From positions 1 to 30,341 of the forward strand of contig JAZLEZ010000060.1 of assembly GCA_045615505.1 (NCBI GenBank): a stretch of 30,341 nt of DNA. The letters run 5' to 3'. Positions 7,579-16,203 of this stretch are shown here, piece by piece (position 1 is the first letter of the stretch; every line of letters begins with the position of its first letter). The DNA is from JAZLEZ01 sp045615505 (lineage in GTDB: Bacteria > Spirochaetota > Spirochaetia > Sphaerochaetales > Sphaerochaetaceae). Both the position numbers and the translations under genes were made by a program. The notes beneath the pieces were generated by a model. It saw only the letters and a program-made list of their open reading frames with translations. It searched no databases and was not told the DNA's origin.

Positions 7579-8286
7579 ATGGAAGTTAACGAATTAATCA
7601 AAAAAAGTCCTATCAGAGTATTTGAAGAATCCATCAACGGCGGTTTGGGTCGCGGTAATCTGGGTGTTCTTACATCTCGCCACGGTGTCGGGAAAACAGC
7701 ATGCATGGTTCACCTTGCCATTGACAAGCTACTTCAGGGAGAGAATGTCGTTCATGTATCTTTCGGAGCAAATGTTGAGCATATAATGAACTGGTACAAG
7801 GAGGCATTCAAACAGATTGCCGACAACAAGAGTCTTGACGATGCTTTTGAAGTGTACGAAACAATCCGTTCAAACCGCGTTATGATGAATTTCTCTCAGG
7901 AAAGCGTGGGTGTTGATAAGATTCTCTCAAGCCTTGAAACCCTTATTAATGCCGGTTCTTTTAAGGCAGATTCAGTTTTCTTTGACGGCTACAAACTGAC
8001 GGTGGCTACTGAAGAAGATGTTAAGAAAATCAAGAATTTTGCAAAGGAAATGAATGTTGAAGTGTGGTTCTGTGTCTCTCCTGTAAGACCTGATGTTTCA
8101 TTCAACGAATACGGTATTCCGGAAAGTATGAATCCGTATTTGGGAATTATCGATGTGCTTGTGGGACTTCATTACAACGAACAGAAGAGTCGTGTAATTA
8201 TGACTGTTGTTCAGGATCACAATACGAGTATCGCACATCCTTCCGGAGTAGTTCTTGATCCGAAAACAATGTTGATCAGCGATTGA
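7579..8286 (+). CDS. P-loop (RecA/KaiC-like) ATPase of unknown function
   Basis: I do not recognise a specific function. The protein has a Walker A motif RHGVGKTA (residues 34-41) and a likely Walker B strand ending VFFDG (133-137), in a compact 235-residue RecA/KaiC-like ATPase domain with no other domain, signal peptide or membrane segment. A start at 7558 is possible, but the ATG at 7579 is preferred because AGGAG (7568-7572) lies 6 nt upstream of it. The gene sits between fusA and malQ, separated from fusA by a terminator and followed 13 bp later by malQ. The neighbours do not reveal a pathway. Switch-like control of another process, as with KaiC-type ATPases, is possible but unproven. 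Confidence 0.8.
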   Translation: MEVNELIKKSPIRVFEESINGGLGRGNLGVLTSRHGVGKTACMVHLAIDKLLQGENVVHVSFGANVEHIMNWYKEAFKQIADNKSLDDAFEVYETIRSNRVMMNFSQESVGVDKILSSLETLINAGSFKADSVFFDGYKLTVATEEDVKKIKNFAKEMNVEVWFCVSPVRPDVSFNEYGIPESMNPYLGIIDVLVGLHYNEQKSRVIMTVVQDHNTSIAHPSGVVLDPKTMLISD

Positions 8287-8299
8287 CAGGAATAACATT

Positions 8300-9760
8300 A
8301 TGGAAAAAACCGAACGCTTCTGCGGGGTGCTTTTGCATCCGACTTCTTTCAATTCTCCATACGGAATAGGTGATTTAGGCTGTGAATCTCGTGAAATCAT
8401 CAGGCGTCTTGCCGATGCCGGTATCAGGCTTTGGCAGATTCTGCCGCTCGGACCCACAGGATACGGAGATTCTCCTTATTCTGCCCGTTCCACATTTGCC
8501 GGAAATGAGCTGCTGATTGATTTACGCTCAATAGAGGGCGTTCAGTGTGATTTTGAAGATGTCTGTTATGACAGAAATGCCCGAATTGATTACCCTTCGG
8601 TTTATCGTCATAAGATGAACTATCTCAAGAAAGCTGCATCGGTTTTTGTCAAAGAGCATCTTTACGACAGGAATTTTGCGGTTTTCTGCAATGACAATGC
8701 ATGGTGGCTGGATGATTATGCTCTTTATCAGAGTCTCGTCTGTCACTTCAACGACTCAAGATGGTTTATTTGGCCTGAAGATATCAGAGTCCGCAAACCG
8801 GAGGCTGTGAAATTTTGGAATGAGAAGCTTTCAGATTCGGTTCTTGTTTACAAAGCTTTGCAGTATTTTTTCTTCAGACAGTGGAATTCTCTTCACGAAT
8901 TCGTCAACAATCTGGGTGTAAAGATTATTGGAGATATTCCTTTCTTTGTTGCGAAGGACAGTGTTGATGTATGGACAAACAGGGCTCTGTTCAAAGAATC
9001 ACAGGCCGGTGTTCCGCCTGATGCTTTTTCTCCTACAGGTCAGCTCTGGGGCAATCCGGTGTATGACTGGCAGGTCCATGAAAAGACACAGTTCCTCTGG
9101 TGGAGAAAACGTGTCGAGATGACTCTTAAAATGGTAGATATTGTCAGAATTGATCATTTCAGAGGATTTGAGGCTTATTGGGAATCTGATAAGGACGCCC
9201 GTGATGCTTCAACCGGAAAATGGGTAAAATCTCCGGGCCAGAAGATTCTTAATTACTTCAATAACGATGCAATTATTGCCGAAGATTTGGGAGTTATTAC
9301 TCCGGAAGTCGAACAGCTCAGACTTGACAACGGTTTTCCGGGAATGAAGGTTCTCCATTTTGCTTTTGATTACAACAACGGCTGTCTTAACAAGGATAAC
9401 TGGTATCTTCCTTACAACTATGAAAAAAACTGTGTTGCTTATACAGGAACACATGATAATCAGACAAGCAGAGGATGGTACAACAGTTTGAGTGAGGAAT
9501 ACAAGGATATTGTCCGCCGATATTTCCAGTCTCCTGATGAAGATGTTGTATGGCAGATGATCAGGTCTCTTCTTGCCAGTTCTGCAAATTATGTTGTTCT
9601 GCCTGTTCAGGACATCATGGGTCTTGATGACAGTGCCAGAATGAATACTCCTTCAACTGTGGGTTCTTCAAACTGGTCTTGGCGTTTCAATCCGGATAAT
9701 CTTCAGAGTTGGATGCTTGACCGTTTGAGAGAATATCTTAATCTTTACGGAAGAGTTTAA
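8300..9760 (+). CDS. malQ: 4-alpha-glucanotransferase (amylomaltase), GH77
   Basis: Cytoplasmic disproportionating enzyme that transfers alpha-1,4-glucan segments between maltooligosaccharides or glycogen-derived chains. At 486 residues it is the compact bacterial type. Typical motifs are GPTGYGDSPY (51-60), VRIDHFRG with the catalytic nucleophile Asp285, IAEDLG with the acid/base Glu328, and TGTHDNQT (382-389) with the third conserved Asp, so all catalytic residues are present. An AGGA lies about 8 nt before the ATG. It follows the P-loop ATPase gene by 13 bp, suggesting cotranscription, and ends 30 bp before carD, which has its own promoter. Confidence 0.95.
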   Translation: MEKTERFCGVLLHPTSFNSPYGIGDLGCESREIIRRLADAGIRLWQILPLGPTGYGDSPYSARSTFAGNELLIDLRSIEGVQCDFEDVCYDRNARIDYPSVYRHKMNYLKKAASVFVKEHLYDRNFAVFCNDNAWWLDDYALYQSLVCHFNDSRWFIWPEDIRVRKPEAVKFWNEKLSDSVLVYKALQYFFFRQWNSLHEFVNNLGVKIIGDIPFFVAKDSVDVWTNRALFKESQAGVPPDAFSPTGQLWGNPVYDWQVHEKTQFLWWRKRVEMTLKMVDIVRIDHFRGFEAYWESDKDARDASTGKWVKSPGQKILNYFNNDAIIAEDLGVITPEVEQLRLDNGFPGMKVLHFAFDYNNGCLNKDNWYLPYNYEKNCVAYTGTHDNQTSRGWYNSLSEEYKDIVRRYFQSPDEDVVWQMIRSLLASSANYVVLPVQDIMGLDDSARMNTPSTVGSSNWSWRFNPDNLQSWMLDRLREYLNLYGRV

Positions 9761-9784
9761 AAATCCGTTTTTTTGTGATATAAT
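9756..9784 (+). promoter_or_regulatory. Promoter of the carD-ispD-ispF-rsmE operon, predicted leaderless
   Basis: A perfect TATAAT (9779-9784) is preceded directly by TGA, an extended -10, and 17 bp upstream lies TTTAAA (9756-9761), four of six to the -35 consensus. Six bases after the -10 comes the carD ATG at 9791, so transcription should start on or within a base of the A of ATG. The -35 overlaps the malQ stop codon. Confidence 0.7.
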
Positions 9785-9790
9785 ATCTCT

Positions 9791-10300
9791 ATGGCAACAA
9801 AAAACAAGACTGTTCAGACAGAGTTTCAGATTGGGGATCATATCGTATATCCGCTTCAGGGTGTAGGATTAATCAAAGATATCAGAAAACGCGAGGTCCA
9901 TGGAGAAAAAGCTCTCTACTATGTCATTTATTTTGATATTTCGGATATGACCATAAGCATTCCCGTTTCCAGAGTCTCGGAAGTCGGGGTGCGTGGGCTT
10001 GTAAGTGCTTCCGTAGCAAAAAAAGCATTGGCCGGTATTTCGGAAAAGTATGAGCCTGTCAATGTTGATTGGAAGGCCCGTTATCAGATGAATGTGGAAC
10101 TTGTGAAAGAGGGCTCAATCGGTTCGATTGTAAAGGTCGTTCAGGGATTATACCACAGAAGTAAAGTCAAGGAGCTTCCCGTACAGGAGCGTAAGCTATA
10201 CGACAATGCTCTCAGGCTTCTGATTGATGAGTGTTCATTCTCCATGAATAAGGATGCTTCTGTTATCGAGAAAGAGATTTTTACTCAACTGGAGAAATAA
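9791..10300 (+). CDS. carD: CarD/CdnL-family RNA polymerase-binding transcription regulator
   Basis: CarD/CdnL proteins bind the RNA polymerase beta subunit through an N-terminal Tudor-like domain and stabilise the open complex at many promoters, including those of rRNA genes. Here the N-terminal domain starts at FQIGDHIVYPLQGVG (about 12-26), the hallmark of the family, and is followed by an alpha-helical C-terminal DNA-contacting part; 169 residues is the usual size. The start is fixed: the nearest upstream in-frame codon is a stop at 9776-9778, and no internal start would leave an intact domain. There is no Shine-Dalgarno, and the promoter places the mRNA 5' end at the ATG. ispD begins at the very next base after the stop. 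The carD-ispD-ispF order is also known in Mycobacterium tuberculosis. Confidence 0.94.
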   Translation: MATKNKTVQTEFQIGDHIVYPLQGVGLIKDIRKREVHGEKALYYVIYFDISDMTISIPVSRVSEVGVRGLVSASVAKKALAGISEKYEPVNVDWKARYQMNVELVKEGSIGSIVKVVQGLYHRSKVKELPVQERKLYDNALRLLIDECSFSMNKDASVIEKEIFTQLEK

Positions 10301-10999
10301 ATGGCAGTTCGTATGGCGGCAATCGTAACAGCTGCAGGTTCTTCGCAGCGTTTCATCGGTGGAGATTCTTTTATTCAGAAAAAGGAATTTGCTGCAGTTG
10401 ATGGACATTCTGTTCTGTACCGTTCCTGTATCCGGTTTACGCAGAGAGTTGATATTGCAGCTCTTTTTGTTACTTACAAACAGGGTTTGAAAAATGAAAC
10501 CAGAGAGGCACTTGAAGATATTGTCGATCAGAAGAAAATTCCTGTTTTTATGGTTGAGGGAGGTTCTTCCCGTCAGGATTCCGTTTATCGGGCATTGAAA
10601 GAACTTTACAGAATGAATGATCTTCTTAAAGTAAACTGTGTCTGTATTCATGACGGGGCTCGTCCGTTTGTGTCTGATAAGATTATTTCGGATACAATTG
10701 ATGCTGCAGTGGAGTTCGGGGGTGCGGTTCCGGTTGTTCGTGTTACGGATACTTTAATCAAAACAGACAAAAACGGTTTTATGCAAGAGGCTGTTGAAAG
10801 GGATAATGTATGCAGGGTTCAGACTCCGCAGGCTTTTGTATTTCCGGAAATACTCAGGGCTCATGAGCTGGCTCAGGGGCGTTTGAATGTTTCTTATACC
10901 GATGATACGCAGGTTTTTACCGATTACGGGATGAGCGTAATGACTGTAGAAGGCAGTGAAGATAATATAAAAATTACTTACTCCAAGGATTTGAAATGA
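10301..10999 (+). CDS. ispD: 2-C-methyl-D-erythritol 4-phosphate cytidylyltransferase
   Basis: Third enzyme of the MEP isoprenoid pathway; it joins MEP to CMP from CTP. The 232-residue protein has the nucleotidyltransferase P-loop VTAAGSSQRF near residues 9-18, VEGGSSRQDSVYRAL, the HDGARPFV motif and TPQAF/DDTQVF towards the end, all diagnostic of IspD. The N-terminal loop has a few extra residues (GGDSFIQKKEF) before the conserved lysine. The ATG follows the carD stop without a gap, with GGAG inside the end of carD as ribosome binding site. It overlaps ispF by four bases (ATGA). In Treponema pallidum the two activities are fused in one protein; here they are separate. Confidence 0.96.
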   Translation: MAVRMAAIVTAAGSSQRFIGGDSFIQKKEFAAVDGHSVLYRSCIRFTQRVDIAALFVTYKQGLKNETREALEDIVDQKKIPVFMVEGGSSRQDSVYRALKELYRMNDLLKVNCVCIHDGARPFVSDKIISDTIDAAVEFGGAVPVVRVTDTLIKTDKNGFMQEAVERDNVCRVQTPQAFVFPEILRAHELAQGRLNVSYTDDTQVFTDYGMSVMTVEGSEDNIKITYSKDLK

Positions 11000-11472
11000 A
11001 GCGAGCAGGTACCGGTTGGGATATTCACAAATTGGTTGCAGGCAGACCGCTTGTTCTCGGAGGTGTTTCGATTGCCAGTGAAAAAGGTTGTGCGGGACAT
11101 TCAGACGGGGATGCGCTCATTCATGCAATTATTGATTCTTTGCTCGGTGCTGCGGCTTTGGGAGATATCGGTACATATTTTCCGGACACCGATGTCAGGT
11201 TCAAGGACATTTCATCTTTGCTTTTGTTGAAGAAAACTTCGGATTTGCTCAGGGATAACGGTTTTTCGATTGTTAATATTGATTCCACGGTAATTCTTCA
11301 ATTTCCCAAACTTACCCCTTTCAAAGAGAAGATGGCAAAAACATTGGCTGAATGTCTGGGGATAAAACCGAATCAGATAAATGTCAAAGCTAAGACAGCC
11401 GAGAATATGCTCAATGAGTTGGGAAACGGTGATGCTGTTGTCTGTCAGGCAATTGCGATGATAGAGAAATGA
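10996..11472 (+). CDS. ispF: 2-C-methyl-D-erythritol 2,4-cyclodiphosphate synthase
   Basis: Fifth MEP-pathway enzyme; it cyclises CDP-ME 2-phosphate, releasing CMP, as a trimer with a divalent metal site. At 158 residues it is full length. GTGWDIHKL supplies the metal ligands Asp9 and His11; the segment GHSDGDALIHAIIDSLLG holds the third ligand His, GDIGTYFPDTD follows, and NVKAKTAE is the conserved C-terminal block. Start and stop both overlap the neighbouring genes as ATGA, so ispD, ispF and rsmE are translationally coupled. Confidence 0.96.
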   Translation: MKRAGTGWDIHKLVAGRPLVLGGVSIASEKGCAGHSDGDALIHAIIDSLLGAAALGDIGTYFPDTDVRFKDISSLLLLKKTSDLLRDNGFSIVNIDSTVILQFPKLTPFKEKMAKTLAECLGIKPNQINVKAKTAENMLNELGNGDAVVCQAIAMIEK

Positions 11473-12179
11473 ACATAATTCTTTTTGATAAACTTACGAC
11501 TTCAATTCCTCTTGCAGATGAAAGAGCAAAGCATATTCTGGAGGTTCTGAAACTGAAGGAAGGGGATTCTTTCAAAATGGGTATCATCAATGAAAGCGAG
11601 GGAACTGCCCGTATTAATACTGTTTCTGCAGACGCTATCAATATTGAATATAATCCGCTTGCCATTCCGAATCTTTATCCGGTTACACTTATCGTTGCTC
11701 AGGTCCGTCCTATTTGTATGAAGCGCATTTTAAGGGAAGCTGTCAGTCTGGGTGCAGGCCGTCTGATTTTATGCATTTCCCAAACCGGTGAGAAGTCTTA
11801 TCTTTCAAGTAACCTCTATTCCACCGGAGAGTATAGGGATTATCTGCTTGACGGTGCAATGCAAAGCGCTCATGCCGGAATTCCGGATGTTCTTTTTGCC
11901 GAGAATGTAAAATCGGCAATTGAACTTGCGGGGAAAAATTCAGATACATCTTACTTTGTCTTAGATAACAAAAACGGTGCTCAACCTCTGAGCAAGGCTT
12001 TTGTTTCCTCTGAGGCTGTCATTGCCATAGGACCAGAGCGGGGATGGACAGACTATGAACGCATACTTTTTAATGATTCCGGCTATTCCAGTATGCTCCT
12101 AGGTTCCCGTGTTCTCAGGACGGAGACTGCCTGTTCCGCAGGTATTGCCGTGCTCCTGTCTCGGATGAATCTACTTTAA
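11469..12179 (+). CDS. rsmE: 16S rRNA m3U1498 methyltransferase, RsmE family
   Basis: SPOUT-class SAM-dependent methyltransferase that modifies U1498 of 16S rRNA. The 236-residue protein has an N-terminal PUA-like RNA-binding part and the C-terminal trefoil-knot signature IGPERGWTDYE followed by LLGSRVLRTETA, which is characteristic of RsmE (usual form GPEGG and LGxRILRxETA). Catalytic and SAM-binding positions look intact. It overlaps ispF by four bases and is the last gene of the carD operon. Its end overlaps by four bases the end of the convergent E2-like gene, and there is no terminator hairpin between them. Confidence 0.93.
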   Translation: MNIILFDKLTTSIPLADERAKHILEVLKLKEGDSFKMGIINESEGTARINTVSADAINIEYNPLAIPNLYPVTLIVAQVRPICMKRILREAVSLGAGRLILCISQTGEKSYLSSNLYSTGEYRDYLLDGAMQSAHAGIPDVLFAENVKSAIELAGKNSDTSYFVLDNKNGAQPLSKAFVSSEAVIAIGPERGWTDYERILFNDSGYSSMLLGSRVLRTETACSAGIAVLLSRMNLL

Positions 12180-13078
12180 TTCTGATTACGCAGTTTTCTG
12201 CGGTATTCCCGCTTGGAAAGATTCGGAGGAGGAAGAATGGGTTTTTCTTCAAGCAATGACGGATTGTTGAGATATTCCTGCAGAATCTGCATACTTTTTA
12301 CAAAGTAAAATCCGCTTGATATTCTTTCATCTACCGTCATTCCGATTTCTACTTTTTCCCTGCAACCTGTCAGTTTCCCGTCAGAATCGAATTCCTTAAC
12401 CCGTTCCAGTCCTCCGATTGTGACGAAAATACTGGTTGTTCCCCATTCGTAAAGATGGTGATGGGGAGAACCTCCCTCAATTCCTATTGAGCCTAAGTTG
12501 GAAACAAATGCAGATGCGTGAAGTCCGTCTGCATCACGGATAACCTGAGGAAGAATCCCCATTCTGTCAAAACATTTCACAAGATTGATGAATAACAGAA
12601 TGAGCCATTTCGGAAGATGGCGTATTGCTCCTATCCAGGAATCTGCCTCGGTTTTATCTTTTGATTCTTTTATTCCCTTAATGCTTTCGTTGAGTTTCTC
12701 TGCATATTCATTTAATGTCATATCCGGTTTGAAGTAAAGTGTGGTACTTGTTTCCGGAGATTCATCGGTAAAATCGGCTTTGATTACAAAGGACATAGAC
12801 AAATCATTTCTTTGCCAATATCTTCTGTTTGCAATAAACCTGTTGAGTTCGGGTCTTACAGCCAGAGTTCTCATCAATGCTGCAACAAGAACATAGAAAA
12901 ACTTCATTCTGATTTCCGGTTTGGAAGCATTGTATTCCCGTACATAGTTTACCGTATTGGTAATATCCAGTTTGAGTGTATGAAAGACAAGAGAATCACA
13001 TCTCCGTTTCAGAAGAAAAGGGAATATATTGTTGTATAAAGGTATATCGAATACCTGTTTTGCATCGTTTCTTCTCAT
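12176..13078 (-). CDS. Stand-alone E2 acyltransferase-fold protein lacking the catalytic His and Asp
   Basis: The protein resembles the catalytic domain of 2-oxoacid dehydrogenase E2 and chloramphenicol acetyltransferase, but it has no lipoyl or E1/E3-binding domain. Family features include NLGSIGI (about 194-200) and a C-terminal strand-turn aligned with the E2 active site. There the normal H-R-x-x-D-G reads E-R-I-S-S-G (251-256), so the catalytic His and Asp are replaced. A hydrophobic stretch near 158-168 could touch a membrane. The frame is open to a TTG at 13102, but that codon overlaps a TATAAT box (13107-13102 on the minus strand). The ATG at 13078 (300 residues) is therefore preferred; neither has a Shine-Dalgarno. 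It is divergent from uvrC and convergent with rsmE. Function unknown. Confidence 0.75.
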   Translation of the reverse strand: MRRNDAKQVFDIPLYNNIFPFLLKRRCDSLVFHTLKLDITNTVNYVREYNASKPEIRMKFFYVLVAALMRTLAVRPELNRFIANRRYWQRNDLSMSFVIKADFTDESPETSTTLYFKPDMTLNEYAEKLNESIKGIKESKDKTEADSWIGAIRHLPKWLILLFINLVKCFDRMGILPQVIRDADGLHASAFVSNLGSIGIEGGSPHHHLYEWGTTSIFVTIGGLERVKEFDSDGKLTGCREKVEIGMTVDERISSGFYFVKSMQILQEYLNNPSLLEEKPILPPPNLSKREYRRKLRNQN

Positions 13079-13187
13079 GCGTTCAATTTTATTTGATTGC
13101 AATTATATAGGCAATAATATTCTGCAATGTTTACGGCATATCAACAGCGTCCTTGTTATCTGCAGACAGAATGTGTAAGCTATTTGT

Positions 13188-14993
13188 ATGAATGCGGATT
13201 CTTCAAAAGAATATTTTGTAACTGCCAAGACCAAAGCTCATTCACTTCCGCTCAATCCGGGTGTGTATATGCACAAGGATGCAGACGGAAACATAATATA
13301 TGTAGGTAAGGCAAAGAATCTCAGAAAAAGGGTCAGCCAGTATTTTCTTCCGAACAGAGACAGAAAAACTGCTGCTTTGGTGGAGAAAATAAGAGATATA
13401 GATTTTATCATAACAGGAAATGATTATGAGGCCCTTATTCTGGAAAACAATCTTATTAAGAAATACAGTCCGCACTACAACATTCTTCTTAAAGACGGGA
13501 AAAGCTATCCGGTAATCAGAATCTCCCATGAAGATTTTCCGAAGGTTTTCAGAACAAGAAGAGTAATCAAAGACGGTTCTGAATACTTCGGACCGTTTCC
13601 GGATGCAAGTAAACTTTATTCGTATCTGGATCTTATAGATAAACTGTTCAATCTTCGAAAATGTTCTGTTCCGATGAAGAAGAAAAACCAACCTTGTATC
13701 TATTATCATATAGGTCGATGCAGTGCTCCGTGCTGCGGCAGAATTACTAAAGAGGAATATTCAAAAAACATCGATAAAATCAGAAAACTGCTCAACGGAG
13801 GCAATGATGAACTTGTGAGGCAGTTAACGGAAGAAATGATGCTTGCCTCCAAGGAAATGCAGTATGAAGTTGCAGCAAAAAAACGCGATATACTCACTGC
13901 TCTGCAGGGTGTTTCAAAGGCTCAGATGGTTGAAGATTACAGTAATACGGAAAGCCGTGACTATGCTGCAATCGAGATGAGAAGTCCGCTTTGTACGGTG
14001 TCAATAATGCAGTTCAGAGACGGAAAGTTGATAGGAAGGGCAATTTTCAGAGCACAGACATTCGGAGATGAATCGGAAACCTTGCTTAATTTTCTTACCC
14101 AGTATTACGAAGAGGCAAAGGATGTTCCGAATCAACTGTTCGTCTCACATGAAGTGGATAATGAACTGATTTCAAAATACTTTGAACAAGTAATGAACAG
14201 AAAAGTTGAAGTAAGTGTTCCGAATCAGGGAAAAGATTTCAGGATTCTGAAAATGGCTTCAGAAAATGCTTGCAGAGATGTCGAAAAAAGGCTGAAATCG
14301 CGTGATAATACCGCTGCACTGGAAATACTGAGAGAAATACTTGATCTTGATGACATTCCGTCGCTTATTGAAGGTTTTGATATTGCACAGCTCAACGGTA
14401 AATACACCGTAGCTTCATTGATTTCATTTGTTGACGGAAACCCCAATCCCTCAGGCTATAGGCGCTTCAACATCCGTTCGCTCAATGGTGCGATTGATGA
14501 TTATCAGGCTATTCGGGAAGCTGTGGAAAGACGCTATACAAGGGTAATGAATGAAGGACTGCCGAAGCCGGATCTGATTCTCATAGACGGTGGAAAAGGC
14601 CAGGTTAATTCCGCACGAAATGTTTTGGACGAAATAGGTTTTGCAGATGTTCCTGTTGTGGGACTGGCAGAGCGACTTGAAACAATAGTATTCGATGATG
14701 ACAGAAACGACCTTAATCTTGACCACAGCAATGAAGGTTTGAGAGTGTTGATTGCAATTAGGGATGAATGTCATAGATTTGCAACCGGAGCCAATCAGGC
14801 TATGAGAAGCAAAGAGGCAAGTTTCCGATTGCTGCAGGGAGTAAAAGGAATAGGAAAAGTTTCGAGTGCAAAAATCATGAATGCTTTTACAACTCTTGAT
14901 GATGCTTTAATCTGTTCTGCTGAAGAAATAGCACAAAGAGCGGGAATATCCGAAGCGGCGGCTAGAAATCTGCTGGAAAAATTCAAAATGTAG
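13188..14993 (+). CDS. uvrC: Excinuclease ABC subunit C
   Basis: Nuclease of nucleotide excision repair that cuts both sides of a lesion bound by UvrB. At 601 residues it is full length. In order: GIY-YIG domain with GVYM (25-28) and IYVG (37-40); the Cys-rich YYHIGRCSAPC segment; the UVR UvrB-binding helix around residues 200-230; the RNase H-like endonuclease domain starting near FDIAQLNG with LILIDGGKGQ; and a C-terminal tandem helix-hairpin-helix (LLQGVKGIGKVSSAKIM). The start is well bounded: an in-frame stop lies at 13176-13178 and the next Met is inside the GIY-YIG domain. There is no Shine-Dalgarno; TTGTTA (13153) and TAAGCT (13176) with 17-bp spacing end 6 nt before the ATG, a weak leaderless-promoter candidate. 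A radical SAM gene follows. Confidence 0.96.
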   Translation: MNADSSKEYFVTAKTKAHSLPLNPGVYMHKDADGNIIYVGKAKNLRKRVSQYFLPNRDRKTAALVEKIRDIDFIITGNDYEALILENNLIKKYSPHYNILLKDGKSYPVIRISHEDFPKVFRTRRVIKDGSEYFGPFPDASKLYSYLDLIDKLFNLRKCSVPMKKKNQPCIYYHIGRCSAPCCGRITKEEYSKNIDKIRKLLNGGNDELVRQLTEEMMLASKEMQYEVAAKKRDILTALQGVSKAQMVEDYSNTESRDYAAIEMRSPLCTVSIMQFRDGKLIGRAIFRAQTFGDESETLLNFLTQYYEEAKDVPNQLFVSHEVDNELISKYFEQVMNRKVEVSVPNQGKDFRILKMASENACRDVEKRLKSRDNTAALEILREILDLDDIPSLIEGFDIAQLNGKYTVASLISFVDGNPNPSGYRRFNIRSLNGAIDDYQAIREAVERRYTRVMNEGLPKPDLILIDGGKGQVNSARNVLDEIGFADVPVVGLAERLETIVFDDDRNDLNLDHSNEGLRVLIAIRDECHRFATGANQAMRSKEASFRLLQGVKGIGKVSSAKIMNAFTTLDDALICSAEEIAQRAGISEAAARNLLEKFKM

Positions 14994-15006
14994 ATTCATG
15001 GAATGA

Positions 15007-16203
15007 ATGTGTGAAATGTTTACCGATACAATTCCTTTTTTAAGCTTTCAACAAACACGAATACTCAAAGAGCACGAGCAGGATCTTATTCTTTGGAATG
15101 GCCCTCAGTTGTCCGAAATATGGCCGGACTGTGATTTTTCTGACAAAAACTCCGTTCGCAGGGCTTACAATGCAGTAATCGGACAAATTGAGAAACTCAG
15201 AAGAGAGCCGATAGATTATTCCGCATTCAATCCGGATTATGATTTCAGAGGCAAAAACGCAAGGATAATTTCTGATTTTCAGGCTCCGGAAACCATTATG
15301 GGCCGTTGTCCGTGTCCTTCCGAAAGTCCTACTCTCAGATGTTGTAATCTGAAAACTCTGGATGCTGTTCAGCAATGCTCATTTGCCTGTGCATACTGCT
15401 CGATTCAAAGTTTTTATTCCCAAAATGAAATCAGGGTTGTCGGGAATCTTGCAGAGAAGCTGAATGATACAGTACTTGAAAAAGATGTGTGGCATATAGG
15501 TACAGGTCAAAGTTCTGATTCACTGTTCCTCGGAAATGATTACGGAACTGTTTCAGCATTGTCTTCTTTTGCCGTCAAGCATCCGGAAGTTGTTGTAGAA
15601 CTCAAGACAAAGAGTGCGCGTACGGACTGGATTAATGATTCTCTTCCGAAAAACATTGTTTCTACATGGAGTTTGAATGCAAAGACTGTCTGTGAGAAAG
15701 AAGAACATCTTGCTGCAACACAGGACGGCCGAATCGGTGCTGCAAAAGTATGCTCTGAAAACGGTCATCTTGTAGGCTTTCACATTCACCCGATAGTTTA
15801 CTTCACGGATTGGAAGAAAGAGTATTCTGAATTGGTTGGAAAATTGACGGATACAATCAGTCCTAAACAGACAGTTATGGTGGGAATGGGGACTCTCACA
15901 TTTACAAAACAGAATCTGAAGGTACTCCGGGAGAGCCGGAGGCCCACAAGAGTTACTCAAATGCCTCTGACTCCGATTGCCGGAAAGTATTCATATTCCA
16001 ATGAAATCAAGCAGAAAATGTTTTCATATATTTATGACTGTTTTCCACGGGACTGGAAGGACAATGTCTTTTTCTATCTTTGTATGGAGGATAAGGCTTT
16101 GTGGCTTCCGTGTCTGGGGCGGGAATATCCTGACAATGCTTCTTTTGAAGAAGATATGAAGAAGCATTATCTGGGGAAAGTATATGACTCTTCGGTAAAA
16201 TAA
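15007..16203 (+). CDS. Spore-photoproduct-lyase-like radical SAM protein
   Basis: The sequence resembles the SplB branch of radical SAM enzymes, which in sporulating Firmicutes directly reverse the spore photoproduct (a thymine dimer). C124-x3-C128-x2-C131 (CSFACAYC) would bind the [4Fe-4S] cluster. The SIQSFY after it is like the Spl family, as are the later FHIHPIVYF and CMEDKALW segments. Four extra cysteines lie just upstream (C101, C103, C112, C113). The gene starts 13 bp after uvrC on the same strand, which supports a DNA-repair role. The substrate is unproven, and spirochaetes do not sporulate. The ATG at 15007 has only a weak GGA upstream; an ATG three codons later is possible. The hairpin 7 bp after the stop serves hpf on the other strand. 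Confidence 0.78.
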   Translation: MCEMFTDTIPFLSFQQTRILKEHEQDLILWNGPQLSEIWPDCDFSDKNSVRRAYNAVIGQIEKLRREPIDYSAFNPDYDFRGKNARIISDFQAPETIMGRCPCPSESPTLRCCNLKTLDAVQQCSFACAYCSIQSFYSQNEIRVVGNLAEKLNDTVLEKDVWHIGTGQSSDSLFLGNDYGTVSALSSFAVKHPEVVVELKTKSARTDWINDSLPKNIVSTWSLNAKTVCEKEEHLAATQDGRIGAAKVCSENGHLVGFHIHPIVYFTDWKKEYSELVGKLTDTISPKQTVMVGMGTLTFTKQNLKVLRESRRPTRVTQMPLTPIAGKYSYSNEIKQKMFSYIYDCFPRDWKDNVFFYLCMEDKALWLPCLGREYPDNASFEEDMKKHYLGKVYDSSVK

